From NCBI GenBank assembly GCA_036568605.1, contig DATCSE010000012.1, positions 1 to 20,367 on the forward strand: a stretch of DNA of 20,367 bases, read 5' to 3'. Below the pieces are notes generated by a model. That model searched no databases and was not told where the DNA came from. It worked only from the letters and a program-made list of their open reading frames with translations. The stretch is from DATCSE01 sp036568605. GTDB lineage: Bacteria; Pseudomonadota; Gammaproteobacteria; Burkholderiales; Burkholderiaceae_C. The stretch's first letter is position 1; each line of letters begins with the position of its first letter. This document shows positions 7,897 to 15,104 of this stretch, piece by piece. The translations under genes were made by a program, and so were the position numbers.

Positions 7897-7937
7897 CGTG
7901 CGGGCCTCTTGTGCGGATCGGGGGCGCAAGCGCGCCG

Positions 7938-8291
7938 TCAGTGGCCCTTCTTCGGCCGGCCGATCTTGATCGGCTCGAGCCGGTTCAGGGCGCGCACCAG
8001 CGCACCGTCGTCGAGTGCGGCCAGTGTCTGCAGCCCGGCGCGCAGCAGCTCGCTTTTCTTCGCCTCGCGCCGTGCGGACAGTGCACGCGCCTTCAGGATC
8101 GCGATCAGCGCGAAGTCCGACTCGGGCATCGTGAAGCCGTCGCGGACCAGCGCGACGCGCTTCGCCTTCGCGGCCTTGTTGTCGTCGTTCGTCGTCGGCG
8201 GGGCGGCCTTCGCCTTCGCCTTCACGACCTTCGCGGCAGCGAGGGCGGGGGCAAGCTTGCGAGCCCGCGGCTTGGGGGTGGTCGTCGGCAT
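7938..8291 (-). CDS. Small basic protein, RHH-like DNA-binding candidate with GRPKK tail
   Basis: A 117-residue protein in two parts. Residues 1-46 are a disordered Lys/Ala/Pro-rich arm. Residues about 48-117 look like a compact domain: a short strand (VRDGFTMP), a helix (ESDFALIAILKARALSA), a second helix (KKSELLRAGLQTLAAL) and a tail with GRPKK. The strand-helix-helix pattern with SELLRAGL resembles ribbon-helix-helix proteins, and GRPKK resembles an AT-hook. Similar proteins are, as I recall, common in Burkholderiales without assigned function. A perfect AT-rich palindrome lies 19 bp upstream of the start, in otherwise GC-rich DNA, as expected for an autoregulated DNA-binding protein. The ribosome site is modest (GAGAG, nine bases before ATG). 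The DNA-binding role is inferred. Confidence 0.75.
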   Translation of the reverse strand: MPTTTPKPRARKLAPALAAAKVVKAKAKAAPPTTNDDNKAAKAKRVALVRDGFTMPESDFALIAILKARALSARREAKKSELLRAGLQTLAALDDGALVRALNRLEPIKIGRPKKGH

Positions 8292-8309
8292 GCGGTGGCG
8301 CTCTCAGGG

Positions 8310-8334
8310 AACGATTTAAACAGTTTAAATCGTT
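8310..8334. promoter_or_regulatory. Perfect 25-bp palindrome, probable operator
   Basis: The left arm AACGATTTAAAC (8310-8321) and right arm GTTTAAATCGTT (8323-8334) are exact reverse complements around a single base. The site lies 19 bp upstream of the RHH-like gene and forms an isolated AT-rich island. A smaller palindrome (TTTCA-C-TGAAA, 8333-8343) abuts it. Position and symmetry suggest an operator over the promoter of the leftward pair. A one-base centre rules out a useful RNA hairpin loop without opening the stem, so DNA recognition is more likely than termination. Confidence 0.7.
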
Positions 8335-8553
8335 TCACTGAAATGTCACATGCCGGCACTATGCATGCGACACGCGCGGCGGTAACGGACCGCCCGCGGC
8401 ATGCACAGGGATGGGGCGCCCTCCCGACGGCGCTGGAAATTTTTCCGGACGATACCGGCGATCGCCTTGAAATCCGCGGGGCGATCCACGAGGATCGGCA
8501 GTGCTGCGGCGTCGCCGCATCCGACGAGTCTGCTATCCGACGAGGTGCGCGCG

Positions 8554-8781
8554 ATGAGTACGCTGGTCAACTCGGTCTATCTCGACTCCGAATACGGCGT
8601 GCCGGTGGAACTGCAACATGCCGGTACATCGCTCGAGAATCCCTACGTCTACGACAGTGCGGCGCGTGAGCTCAAGGCGATGGCGTGCAGCGGGCTCGTC
8701 GAGATCACGCACGAAGAGCTGGTCTCCGATCCCGAGGACGAGCCGCTGATCGCCCGGATCGGTTTCAAGCGGCTGCGCTGA
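8554..8781 (+). CDS. Small acidic protein of unknown function (75 residues)
   Basis: I chose the ATG at 8554, with GAGGT about eight bases upstream; a longer open frame starting at 8401 adds a basic, low-quality N-terminus that looks like intergenic sequence. The protein begins MSTLVNSVYLDSEYGVPVEL, continues with NPYVYDSAARELKAM and a stretch ending GLVEITHEELVSD, and closes with IGFKRLR. It has no signal peptide or membrane helix. I do not recognise the family. It ends six bases before the convergent CheW-fusion gene. The 262 bp before it hold the palindrome of the divergent gene and a smaller symmetric element (GGAAA-TT-TTTCC, 8435-8446), which may belong to its promoter. Confidence 0.65.
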   Translation: MSTLVNSVYLDSEYGVPVELQHAGTSLENPYVYDSAARELKAMACSGLVEITHEELVSDPEDEPLIARIGFKRLR

Positions 8782-8787
8782 TCTCGT

Positions 8788-11193
8788 TCACGCGCCACCG
8801 ATCGCGCGTGAATCGCGAGCCAGTTCGGCGACCGAGTCGGGCGACAGCAGCGGCACCATGCCGCTCCGCGATTTCGCGATGAGGCTCATCAGGTCGCGCC
8901 CGCCGGGGACGCGCGAGCGCATCGGCATGTCCGAGACCTCGAGCTCGACGATGGGGCCGAGCTCGGACACGAGCAGCCCGAACGGCCGGTCATCCACCTG
9001 CATCACGACGGCTTGCTGGCCGTCGGGCAGCATCTCGCCCAGCTGTTCGCCGATGTCCACCAGCGGCAGCATGCCGTCGCGCCACGGTGTGTAGCCGAGC
9101 ACGCCGGTCCCCAGTTTCGCCGGAACGCGAACCGAGCGGTCGACCTCGATGCACTCGATGATGTGCCCGCTGAGCACGCCGACCGATTGCGTGCCGATGT
9201 CGAAGGTCGCGACCTCCTGGCCGCCGGCGACCGGCGTCAACGCGCCGCGATCGCGGTCGGCGGCGTCCCGGGCCGCGCCGCACGGCACCACGACGAGCGA
9301 GACGACGGTCTCGCGGTAGCCGTCGGAGGTCTTGAACTCGCGATACCCGCTGCCGGCCGTGGCCGACACCGCGTAGCACCGGCCTGCCTGCGTCACGAAC
9401 CCGGACCACGATTGCCCGGGCGCCAGCGCCAGCATGTGCGGCGACGGCTCGATCGGCAGCGTGCCGATGGCGGAGATGGGCGTGCCGTCCTGGCGCAGGA
9501 AGGCGGCGGCCGCCCCCTCACGCTTCGGCAGCGCCGCTTCGAGCATCGCCCGAAACTGCGGCGCGGCATCAAAGACCAGGCCCACGCCGCCGACCACTCG
9601 GCCCTGGTCGCGCAGCGGCGCCGTGTAGATGTAGGTGGCGGCGCCGTCGTACAGCGAGGCCGGCGCGAAAGCCGATACCGCGTAGCCCAGCGGCTGGGCG
9701 ACGCCCAGGCAATCGCGCGCCCAGGCGTCGTCCAGCAGCGTGCCCGGCGCGACGTGGCCGCGGCTCGACGTCACGACCCGCCCTTGACCGTCGAAGAGCA
9801 CGATGTCGGTGTAGACCGTGTAGAGCCCGTTGATGTACTTCAGGACGTCGCGGCTGGCGCCCGGCTCCAGCGATTGCAGCGTCGCGTCCTGCGCCCACCA
9901 GCGGCAGTCGCAGGCACGCTCGAAGAGGTTGCGGTCCAGGATGTCGACGGCCAGCGCCGACAGCATCCGGCTCTCTTCGAGCAGGCTGGCCGCGGCCGTG
10001 CCGAGCAGCTCGCGCGTCGACGTCTCGAAGATCGCGCGGGTGCGGCGTCCGGTCGCCGCGATCTCCTGCAGCAGCGCACGCGAGAACCGGTTGGTCTCAT
10101 CGTCGCCCTGCTGCAGTCGCCCGTTCCAGACGATGCGCTCCAGCCGGCGCTGGATGTGGCTGGCTTCCTCGGGAATCGCGATGAGCTCGGGCGAGAAGAT
10201 CCCCTCGCCGCTGAAGCGCACGTCTTCCGATCGGGTGCTGCGGACGAACGCCGCGTCGGCCGGCGTCAGCGCGATGGCGGTCCAGCCCGGGCCGGCGTAA
10301 CCCTGATAGCTCGCGGCGCCGCGCTGCACGGCCACGTAGCTGCACCCGCCCACGCGGACCAGCGAGGACGTTCCGGCCCTGGGCATGCGGTACCCGATGG
10401 GCAGCAACTGCGAGTCGCTGGAGGCGACGACCTTGCCGGCGCCATCCAGGAACGCGATCAGTTCCTCGCGTTCGCACAGCTTGTCGAACACGACGGCCGA
10501 CTCGCCCGCGAGGTCGAAGACCAGCACGAGTGCGCCCATCGGTGAACCGCCTGCGGCACGCACCGCGCTCGAGTAGGTCAGCACCGGAGCAGTGCCGGTG
10601 AACGGCGTCGCGTCGAAGCGCTCGACGTAGCCGCTCGCGGCGCATGCGGGCGCGGCCAGCGCCGCGGAGCTTGCCGGCGGTGCATCCCGCAACTGGCAGA
10701 TCCGTTCGCCGGACGGGGTCAACAGGACGACGTCCTGGTAGACGCTGTAGCGCTGCACGTAGGCCGCGAAGCGCTCGCGCAGTGCACGCGTCGTGTCGTG
10801 AGTGTTGGTGGCTGCAGCAGCCTGCGCCTGCACGTGACAGGCCTCGATGATGCTGGCGTCGGTGGCGAGAAAGCCGATGTCGGCGGTGCGCTCGAACAGG
10901 TTGCGCACCAGGATGTCGATCGCGACCTGGGCCTTGTAGCCCAGTCCGCCGAGCACGCGCGAGAGGCTCTCCTGTGCCAGGCTCGCCAACAGCCGGCCGG
11001 TGAGCGAATCGAAGGACTCGCGCGTCTCGCTCATGTCGGCGCGCAGGTTCGACAGATGTCCGAGCAGCGCCAGCGTGTCCCACGAGCTCTGCAGCGCGCG
11101 CAGGGCTTCGCGGTGGTCGTTCATGGCCTCCATGTGGTGGAGGAACGGCGCCACGTGATCGGGGAACTCCAGGCCCTTGTAGGTCGAACTCAT
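8788..11193 (-). CDS. Soluble chemotaxis-type protein: two tandem Cache-like modules plus C-terminal CheW domain
   Basis: An 801-residue protein with no signal peptide or membrane helix that I can find. The C-terminus (about 657-755) is a CheW domain: VATFDIGTQSVGVLSGHIIE, GVLGYTPWRDGMLPLVDIGE and AVVMQVDDRPFGLLVSELG. The rest is a duplication with an offset of about 320 residues: AIDILVRNLFERTADIGFLATD in part (91-112) matches AVDILDRNLFERACD (415-429); YSVYQDVVLLTPSGER (149-164) matches YTVYTDIVLFDGQGR (458-472); GALVLVFDLAG (220-230) matches GGVGLVFDAAP (535-545). Each module looks like a double Cache small-molecule sensor, a fold usually placed outside the membrane. CheW binds CheA and receptors, so the protein may carry a cytoplasmic signal directly into a chemosensory complex. 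I chose ATG 11193, preceded by GAGGAG, over a longer frame to 11310. A sigma-28-like promoter lies upstream. No other chemotaxis gene is in the window. Confidence 0.88.
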   Translation of the reverse strand: MSSTYKGLEFPDHVAPFLHHMEAMNDHREALRALQSSWDTLALLGHLSNLRADMSETRESFDSLTGRLLASLAQESLSRVLGGLGYKAQVAIDILVRNLFERTADIGFLATDASIIEACHVQAQAAAATNTHDTTRALRERFAAYVQRYSVYQDVVLLTPSGERICQLRDAPPASSAALAAPACAASGYVERFDATPFTGTAPVLTYSSAVRAAGGSPMGALVLVFDLAGESAVVFDKLCEREELIAFLDGAGKVVASSDSQLLPIGYRMPRAGTSSLVRVGGCSYVAVQRGAASYQGYAGPGWTAIALTPADAAFVRSTRSEDVRFSGEGIFSPELIAIPEEASHIQRRLERIVWNGRLQQGDDETNRFSRALLQEIAATGRRTRAIFETSTRELLGTAAASLLEESRMLSALAVDILDRNLFERACDCRWWAQDATLQSLEPGASRDVLKYINGLYTVYTDIVLFDGQGRVVTSSRGHVAPGTLLDDAWARDCLGVAQPLGYAVSAFAPASLYDGAATYIYTAPLRDQGRVVGGVGLVFDAAPQFRAMLEAALPKREGAAAAFLRQDGTPISAIGTLPIEPSPHMLALAPGQSWSGFVTQAGRCYAVSATAGSGYREFKTSDGYRETVVSLVVVPCGAARDAADRDRGALTPVAGGQEVATFDIGTQSVGVLSGHIIECIEVDRSVRVPAKLGTGVLGYTPWRDGMLPLVDIGEQLGEMLPDGQQAVVMQVDDRPFGLLVSELGPIVELEVSDMPMRSRVPGGRDLMSLIAKSRSGMVPLLSPDSVAELARDSRAIGGA

Positions 11194-11258
11194 GCTGCTC
11201 CTCGGCCCGGGGCCGGCTGACGAAGGGTGAGTCGTGAGGTGCTCGACAAGCCCACGCC

Positions 11259-11285
11259 TTATCGGCCATTCAGGAGGGGAGTTAA
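11259..11285 (-). promoter_or_regulatory. Candidate sigma-28 (FliA) promoter of the Cache-CheW gene
   Basis: On the minus strand GCCGATAA (11266 down to 11259) matches the FliA -10 consensus in all eight bases. TTAA lies exactly 15 bases upstream (11285-11282), against consensus TAAA. The start codon is 65 bp downstream of the -10 element. A class-3 flagellar promoter fits a CheW-domain gene. Confidence 0.65.
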
Positions 11286-11308
11286 CAGTTGTTGAACATG
11301 AGTCATGC

Positions 11309-11343
11309 AAAAAAATAAGCGGGCTGGCTCCTGGGAGCCAGCC
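11309..11343 (-). terminator. Intrinsic terminator after ahpF
   Basis: On the minus strand a perfect 10-bp GC-rich stem, GGCTGGCTCC (11322-11331 on plus) with GGAGCCAGCC (11334-11343), is followed by a T-rich tract that includes seven consecutive Ts (complement of 11309-11315). It starts 24 bases after the ahpF stop codon. The central pairs must open to form a loop. This is the clearest intrinsic terminator in the window. Confidence 0.9.
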
Positions 11344-11367
11344 TGCTGCCTGTTCGGCCGCCTGCCG

Positions 11368-12915
11368 TCAGGCCGGCGTGCGGATCAGGTGGTCGAACGC
11401 CGACAGCGCCGCCTTCGCGCCTTCGCCCGCGGCGATGACGATCTGCTTGTACGGCACGGTCGTCGCGTCGCCGGCGGCGAACACGCCCGGCACGCTGGTC
11501 GCGCAGCGCTCGTCGATCATGACCTCGCCGAAGCGGCTCAGCTCCACCGTGCCCTTCAGGAATTCGGTGTTCGGCACCAGGCCGATCTGAACGAACACGC
11601 CCGCCAGCGGCTCGTGCTGTTCGGTGCCGCTTGCGCGGTCCTTCCAGGTCAGGCCATCGACCTTCTGGCCGTCGCCGGTGATCGCGGTGGTCTGCGCGTT
11701 CACGCGCACCGTCACGTTCGGCAGGCTCTCGAGCTTCTTCACGAGCACGGCGTCGGCCTTTAATTGCTCGGCGTATTCGATCACCGTGACGTGCTGCACG
11801 ATGCCGGCCAGATCGATCGCCGCTTCGACGCCCGAATTGCCGCCGCCGATGACCGCGACCTTCTTGCCCTTGAACAGCGGCCCGTCGCAGTGCGGGCAGT
11901 AGGCGACGCCCTTGTTCGCGTACTCGGCCTCGCCCGGCACGCCGACCTTGCGCCAGCGCGCGCCGGTCGCGAGCACCACGCTCTTGGCCTGCAGCGTCGC
12001 GCCGTTCTCCAGTTGCACCGCGATCGTCGCGCCGGGTTCGAGCGCGGCGACGCGCTGGCCGGCCATCAGGTCGACGTCGTAGGCGCGGGTGTGTGCCTCC
12101 AGCGCGGCGGCGAACTTCGGACCCTGGGTCTCGAGCACCGAGATGTAGTTCTCGATGCCCAGCGTGTCGAGCGTCTGCCCGCCGATGCGCTCGGCGACGA
12201 TGCCGGTGCGTATGCCCTTGCGCGCGGCGTAGACCGCGGCCGCGGCGCCGGCGGGGCCGCCGCCGACGACCAGCACGTCGAAGGTCGGCTTGGCCGCCAG
12301 CTTCTTCGCCTCGCGGGCCGCGGCGCCGGTGTCGACCTTCGCCAGGATCTCGCTCAGCTCCATGCGCCCCGAGGCGAACGGCTGGCCGTTCAGGAACACC
12401 GTGGGCACGGCCATGATCTGGCGCTCGTCGACCTCGGCCTGGAACAACGCGCCATCGATCGCGACGTGGCGCACCCGCGGGTTCAGCACTGCCATCAGGT
12501 TCAGCGCCTGCACCACGTCAGGGCAGTTGTGGCAGGTCAGGCTCATCCAGGTCTCGAACACCAGATCGGTGTCCAGCGCACGCACTTGCGCGATGACCTC
12601 GTCGGTCACCTTGGGCGGGTGGCCGCCGGCCTGCAGCAGTGCCAGCACCAGCGACGTGAACTCGTGGCCCATCGGGATCGCCGCGAAGCTCACGCCCATG
12701 TCCTCGCCGCGGCGCGTGACCTGGAACGACGGGCGGCGCGCGGCCGTGCCGTCCAGGCGCAGCGTGACCTTGTCGCCGATCGCCGCGATGTCCTCGAGCA
12801 GCTCGCGCATCTGGCGCGACTCGTCGCGCTCGTCGAGCGACGCGATCAGTTCGACCGGCTGCGTGACGCGTGCCAGATAACCGGCAAGCTGGGCTTTGAT
12901 GTTGGTATCGAGCAT
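11368..12915 (-). CDS. ahpF: Alkyl hydroperoxide reductase subunit F
   Basis: This 515-residue flavoprotein disulfide reductase passes electrons from NADH through FAD and two disulfides to AhpC in the cytoplasm. The N-terminal double-thioredoxin domain (1-195) has the redox pair CHNC (C128, C131). The FAD-binding motif GGGPAGAAAA starts at 218, the second redox pair is CPHC (C340, C343), the nucleotide-binding motif IGGGNSGVEAA starts at 356, and FAAGDATT (479-486) closes the FAD site. Length and order match the family. It lies 103 bp downstream of ahpC on the same strand. No usual ribosome site precedes the ATG; the bases before it (GCCTCCACC) are instead pyrimidine-rich, and a strong hairpin ends 27 bases upstream. 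This suggests that AhpF is made at a lower level than AhpC, as the enzyme's subunit ratio would require. An intrinsic terminator follows the gene. Confidence 0.97.
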   Translation of the reverse strand: MLDTNIKAQLAGYLARVTQPVELIASLDERDESRQMRELLEDIAAIGDKVTLRLDGTAARRPSFQVTRRGEDMGVSFAAIPMGHEFTSLVLALLQAGGHPPKVTDEVIAQVRALDTDLVFETWMSLTCHNCPDVVQALNLMAVLNPRVRHVAIDGALFQAEVDERQIMAVPTVFLNGQPFASGRMELSEILAKVDTGAAAREAKKLAAKPTFDVLVVGGGPAGAAAAVYAARKGIRTGIVAERIGGQTLDTLGIENYISVLETQGPKFAAALEAHTRAYDVDLMAGQRVAALEPGATIAVQLENGATLQAKSVVLATGARWRKVGVPGEAEYANKGVAYCPHCDGPLFKGKKVAVIGGGNSGVEAAIDLAGIVQHVTVIEYAEQLKADAVLVKKLESLPNVTVRVNAQTTAITGDGQKVDGLTWKDRASGTEQHEPLAGVFVQIGLVPNTEFLKGTVELSRFGEVMIDERCATSVPGVFAAGDATTVPYKQIVIAAGEGAKAALSAFDHLIRTPA

Positions 12916-12941
12916 GGTGGAGGCTTTCGAGTCAGGGGAGG

Positions 12942-13003
12942 GCGGGCCCGCTCGGCAGCGCCCCCGGCGCGAGGCGCTGCCGACTGGGCCCGCGGCCCAG
13001 TCG
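12942..13003 (-). promoter_or_regulatory. Two mutually exclusive hairpins between ahpC and ahpF
   Basis: Hairpin A pairs CGACTGGGCC (12981-12990) with GGCCCAGTCG (12994-13003), ten perfect pairs with a 3-base loop. Hairpin B pairs 12952-12962 with 12973-12983 (11 perfect pairs, 10-base loop) and continues, after a 2x2 internal loop, with 12942-12949 pairing with 12986-12993 (eight pairs). A and the outer part of B share bases 12981-12993, so they compete. In the ahpC-ahpF transcript A forms first. No T-run follows on the minus strand, so processing, RNA stability or translation control is likelier than simple termination. On the plus strand A is followed by TTTT. Confidence 0.7.
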
Positions 13004-13018
13004 TTTTCAACGTCGTGC

Positions 13019-13582
13019 TTAGATCTTTCCGACGAGGTCCAGCGACGGCGTCAGCGTGGCCGCGCCTTCGTTCCACTTGGCCGGGCAGACCTGGCCCGGG
13101 TTCTTCGCGACGTACTGCGCCGCCTTCAGCTTGCGCAGGGTTTCCTGCACATCACGGGCGATCGAGTTGTCGTGGATCTCGGCGGTCTTCACGACGCCTT
13201 CCGGGTTCACGATGAAGGTGCCGCGCAGCGCCAGGCCTTCTTCCTCGATCAGCACGCCGAACTGGCGCGCCAGCGCGTGCGTCGGGTCGCCGACCAGCGG
13301 GAACTTCGCCTTGCCGACGGCCGGCGAGGTCTCGTGCCACACCTTGTGCGCGAAGTGCGTGTCGGTCGTGACGATGTAGACCTCGGCGTCGGCCTTCTGG
13401 AACTCGGCGTAGTGGGTCGCCGCGTCCTCGACCTCGGTCGGGCAGTTGAACGTGAAGGCCGCCGGCATGAAGATGAACACCGACCACTTGCCCTTGGTGG
13501 ACTGGTCGGTCACCTCGACGAACTTGCCGTTGTGGAACGCGTTCGCCTTGAACGGCTGGACGGTGCTGTTGATGATCGACAT
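13019..13582 (-). CDS. ahpC: Alkyl hydroperoxide reductase subunit C (2-Cys peroxiredoxin)
   Basis: This 187-residue typical 2-Cys peroxiredoxin reduces hydrogen peroxide, organic hydroperoxides and probably peroxynitrite. The peroxidatic cysteine is in FTFNCPTE (C47), where most relatives read FTFVCPTE. The resolving cysteine is in NPGQVCPAKW (C166). VSTDTHFAHK-type sequence (VTTDTHFAHK, 71-80) and GTFIVNPEGVV follow the family pattern. AAGGAAG lies about nine bases before the ATG. ahpF follows on the same strand and supplies the electrons. Three ATAG/CTAT elements at 10-bp spacing lie 36-59 bp upstream of the start, suggesting peroxide control by OxyR. Asn in place of Val next to the peroxidatic cysteine is a mild oddity. 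Confidence 0.97.
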   Translation of the reverse strand: MSIINSTVQPFKANAFHNGKFVEVTDQSTKGKWSVFIFMPAAFTFNCPTEVEDAATHYAEFQKADAEVYIVTTDTHFAHKVWHETSPAVGKAKFPLVGDPTHALARQFGVLIEEEGLALRGTFIVNPEGVVKTAEIHDNSIARDVQETLRKLKAAQYVAKNPGQVCPAKWNEGAATLTPSLDLVGKI

Positions 13583-13606
13583 CGTGACTGCTTCCTTTCG
13601 GGGTTG

Positions 13607-13641
13607 GTAGTTGATGACTATCGGTTGATAGCAACGGATAG
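13607..13641. promoter_or_regulatory. Candidate OxyR-type operator upstream of ahpC
   Basis: GTAG (13607-13610), CTAT (13618-13621), ATAG (13628-13631) and ATAG (13638-13641) lie at intervals of 10-11 bp, just upstream of ahpC. The first two form a 7-of-8 match to the ATAG-N7-CTAT half of the OxyR consensus. The second half is imperfect: spacing N6 and the last element in the wrong orientation. GATAGCA is also repeated directly (13627 and 13637). Confidence 0.45.
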
Positions 13642-13722
13642 CATTGTGCCACGGCTTGCGACAAGGTCCGATCGACTGTGCCTAACGCGCCCATAGAGGC
13701 CACCTTCGGGCACGCGTTTGCG

Positions 13723-14622
13723 TCAGGCGGTCCGGCGCTCGCTGCCCGTCGCCTCGCGGCGCGGGCGTTCGTATTCCGAGATCACCTGGGCGCCGAACAG
13801 CAGCAGCGTCGCACCGAGCTCCAGGCTGAGCAGCACGACGATCGCGGTGGTCAGCGAGCCGTACACGATGCTGACCTGCGAGATGTGCGCGAGGTACCAG
13901 ACCAGCGCGTGCCGCGTCAGCTCCCACAGCACCGCCGCGGTCACGCCGCCGATCAGCGCGTGGCGCAGCGACAGCCGTCCGACCGGCATCACCAGGTAGA
14001 TGCCGGTCAGGATGAAGACTTCACCGGTGAAGCCCAGCAGGTACAGCAAGGCACCCGAGACGCCGCCCAGCGACCAGTGCCGGCCCAGCAAGTCGATGCC
14101 GTCCTCGCCCAGCGCCTGCAGGCCGCCGCTGACCAGCGTGACGATCAACAGGCCGACGCCGAGAAAGAGGATGCAGCAGTAGGGCAGCACGGCCGAGACG
14201 ATGAAATGCCGGCGGCGCACCGCGACCCGGTGCAGGAAGATCACCGACATCGCGTTCTCGAGCACCGTGAACGCGAGCGAGCTGAAGAACAGCATCGTCA
14301 CGAGCAGCAGCCAGCCGACGACGTCGCGATGCGCGAGAAAGTTGGCAAGCTCGACGAGGATCGCGCGCGACTGGCCCGGTACCAGCCACTCGAGATAGCG
14401 TCCCAGCGTCTGCAGCAGCTCGTCGGGTGCGAGCAAGTGCGACAGCGCGATCACGATCAGGATCAGCAGCGGCACGATGGACAGCAGCGCGTAGTACGCC
14501 ACCGCGCCGGCCAGCAGCAGGCCCTGGTTCGCACGGAACGCCTTCATCGTGCGCCATGTGAACGCGAGCCCGCGCCGCAGTGCGGACGACAAGTTGGCGA
14601 TGGTCAGCTCCGTGAGCTTCAT
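13723..14622 (-). CDS. YihY/virulence factor BrkB family membrane protein
   Basis: A 299-residue inner-membrane protein of the YihY/BrkB (once misnamed RNase BN) family. About six hydrophobic segments are visible, including LLLAGAVAYYALLSIVPLLI in the 35-60 region, which is the family signature, then WLLLVTMLFFSSLAFTVLEN, a segment near 140-165 (VLPYCCILFLGVGLLIVTLV), EVFILTGIYLVMPV, and YGSLTTAIVVLLSLELGATL followed by LLFGAQVISEYER near the end. YGS-T-I-LL and GA-L are also family features. The molecular role of the family is unsettled; transport has been proposed. It ends 140 bp upstream of ahpC on the same strand and starts divergent from a small gene. The ribosome site is weak. Confidence 0.9.
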   Translation of the reverse strand: MKLTELTIANLSSALRRGLAFTWRTMKAFRANQGLLLAGAVAYYALLSIVPLLILIVIALSHLLAPDELLQTLGRYLEWLVPGQSRAILVELANFLAHRDVVGWLLLVTMLFFSSLAFTVLENAMSVIFLHRVAVRRRHFIVSAVLPYCCILFLGVGLLIVTLVSGGLQALGEDGIDLLGRHWSLGGVSGALLYLLGFTGEVFILTGIYLVMPVGRLSLRHALIGGVTAAVLWELTRHALVWYLAHISQVSIVYGSLTTAIVVLLSLELGATLLLFGAQVISEYERPRREATGSERRTA

Positions 14623-14782
14623 GGCAAGCGAGAACGCAGCAGGGCTCGTGCGGAAAGGGCACGTGCCCGACGATGCCTGAATTCTGCGGCGCGTGCGCGG
14701 CGTTGTCCGACACGCGGGATTCGCGGCGGCCCGTACGCTGCATGGATTGGCCGCCGTGCCGCTTCCGTTGGGAGAAATTCTT

Positions 14783-15007
14783 TTGGACCGAGAGCAGTGC
14801 CACGCCCGCTATTCGACGCTGTTGGACGACCTGTCGGCCGCCTATGCACAGCGCCCTTGGCCCAGCGAGCGCATCGACCGCATCGCCGAGCGCATCCACG
14901 CCGTCGAAGTGTGGATGGCGCGCCTGCAACGCGGCGAGCGGCACGCCGTGCCGCTGGACGACGAGCTGCCGGATGACGATGCGATGCAGCCGGTGCCGGA
15001 AGGCTGA
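14783..15007 (+). CDS. Small soluble protein of unknown function, probable TTG start
   Basis: The open frame extends back to 14693, but the part before 14783 looks non-coding. A TTG at 14783 is preceded at eight bases by GGGAG (14770-14774), the best ribosome site in the region. From there the 74-residue product is DREQCHARYSTLLDDLSAAY, then a predicted helix rich in alternating charges (SERIDRIAERIHAVEVWMARL), then an acidic tail (VPLDDELPDDDAM). It looks like a helical hairpin with an acidic C-terminus. I do not recognise it. The 160 bp between it and the divergent BrkB-family gene must hold both promoters; nothing clear is visible there. Confidence 0.5.
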   Translation: MDREQCHARYSTLLDDLSAAYAQRPWPSERIDRIAERIHAVEVWMARLQRGERHAVPLDDELPDDDAMQPVPEG

Positions 15008-15104
15008 GCGGGTGGCGCACGCGTCTTGCAGTCCCGCGCTGTAGGACAGCAACCCATGCCGCATCGCGCCCGCGGCCCACAACGGTTCCGAGGGAGCGCC
15101 CTTA

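Noticed and set aside
9013..10545. Plus-strand frame of 510 codons opposite the Cache-CheW gene
   Set aside because: Arg/Ala/Gln/Val-rich without structure; the opposite strand encodes a clear CheW domain and an internal repeat.
12981..13007. Hairpin plus TTTT on the plus strand as an intrinsic terminator for a rightward gene
   Set aside because: No plausible rightward gene ends here. The element is better read as an intra-operon structure of the leftward ahpC-ahpF transcript.
11764..13215. Plus-strand frame of 483 codons opposite ahpF and ahpC
   Set aside because: It runs antisense across two certain genes and the non-coding spacer between them.
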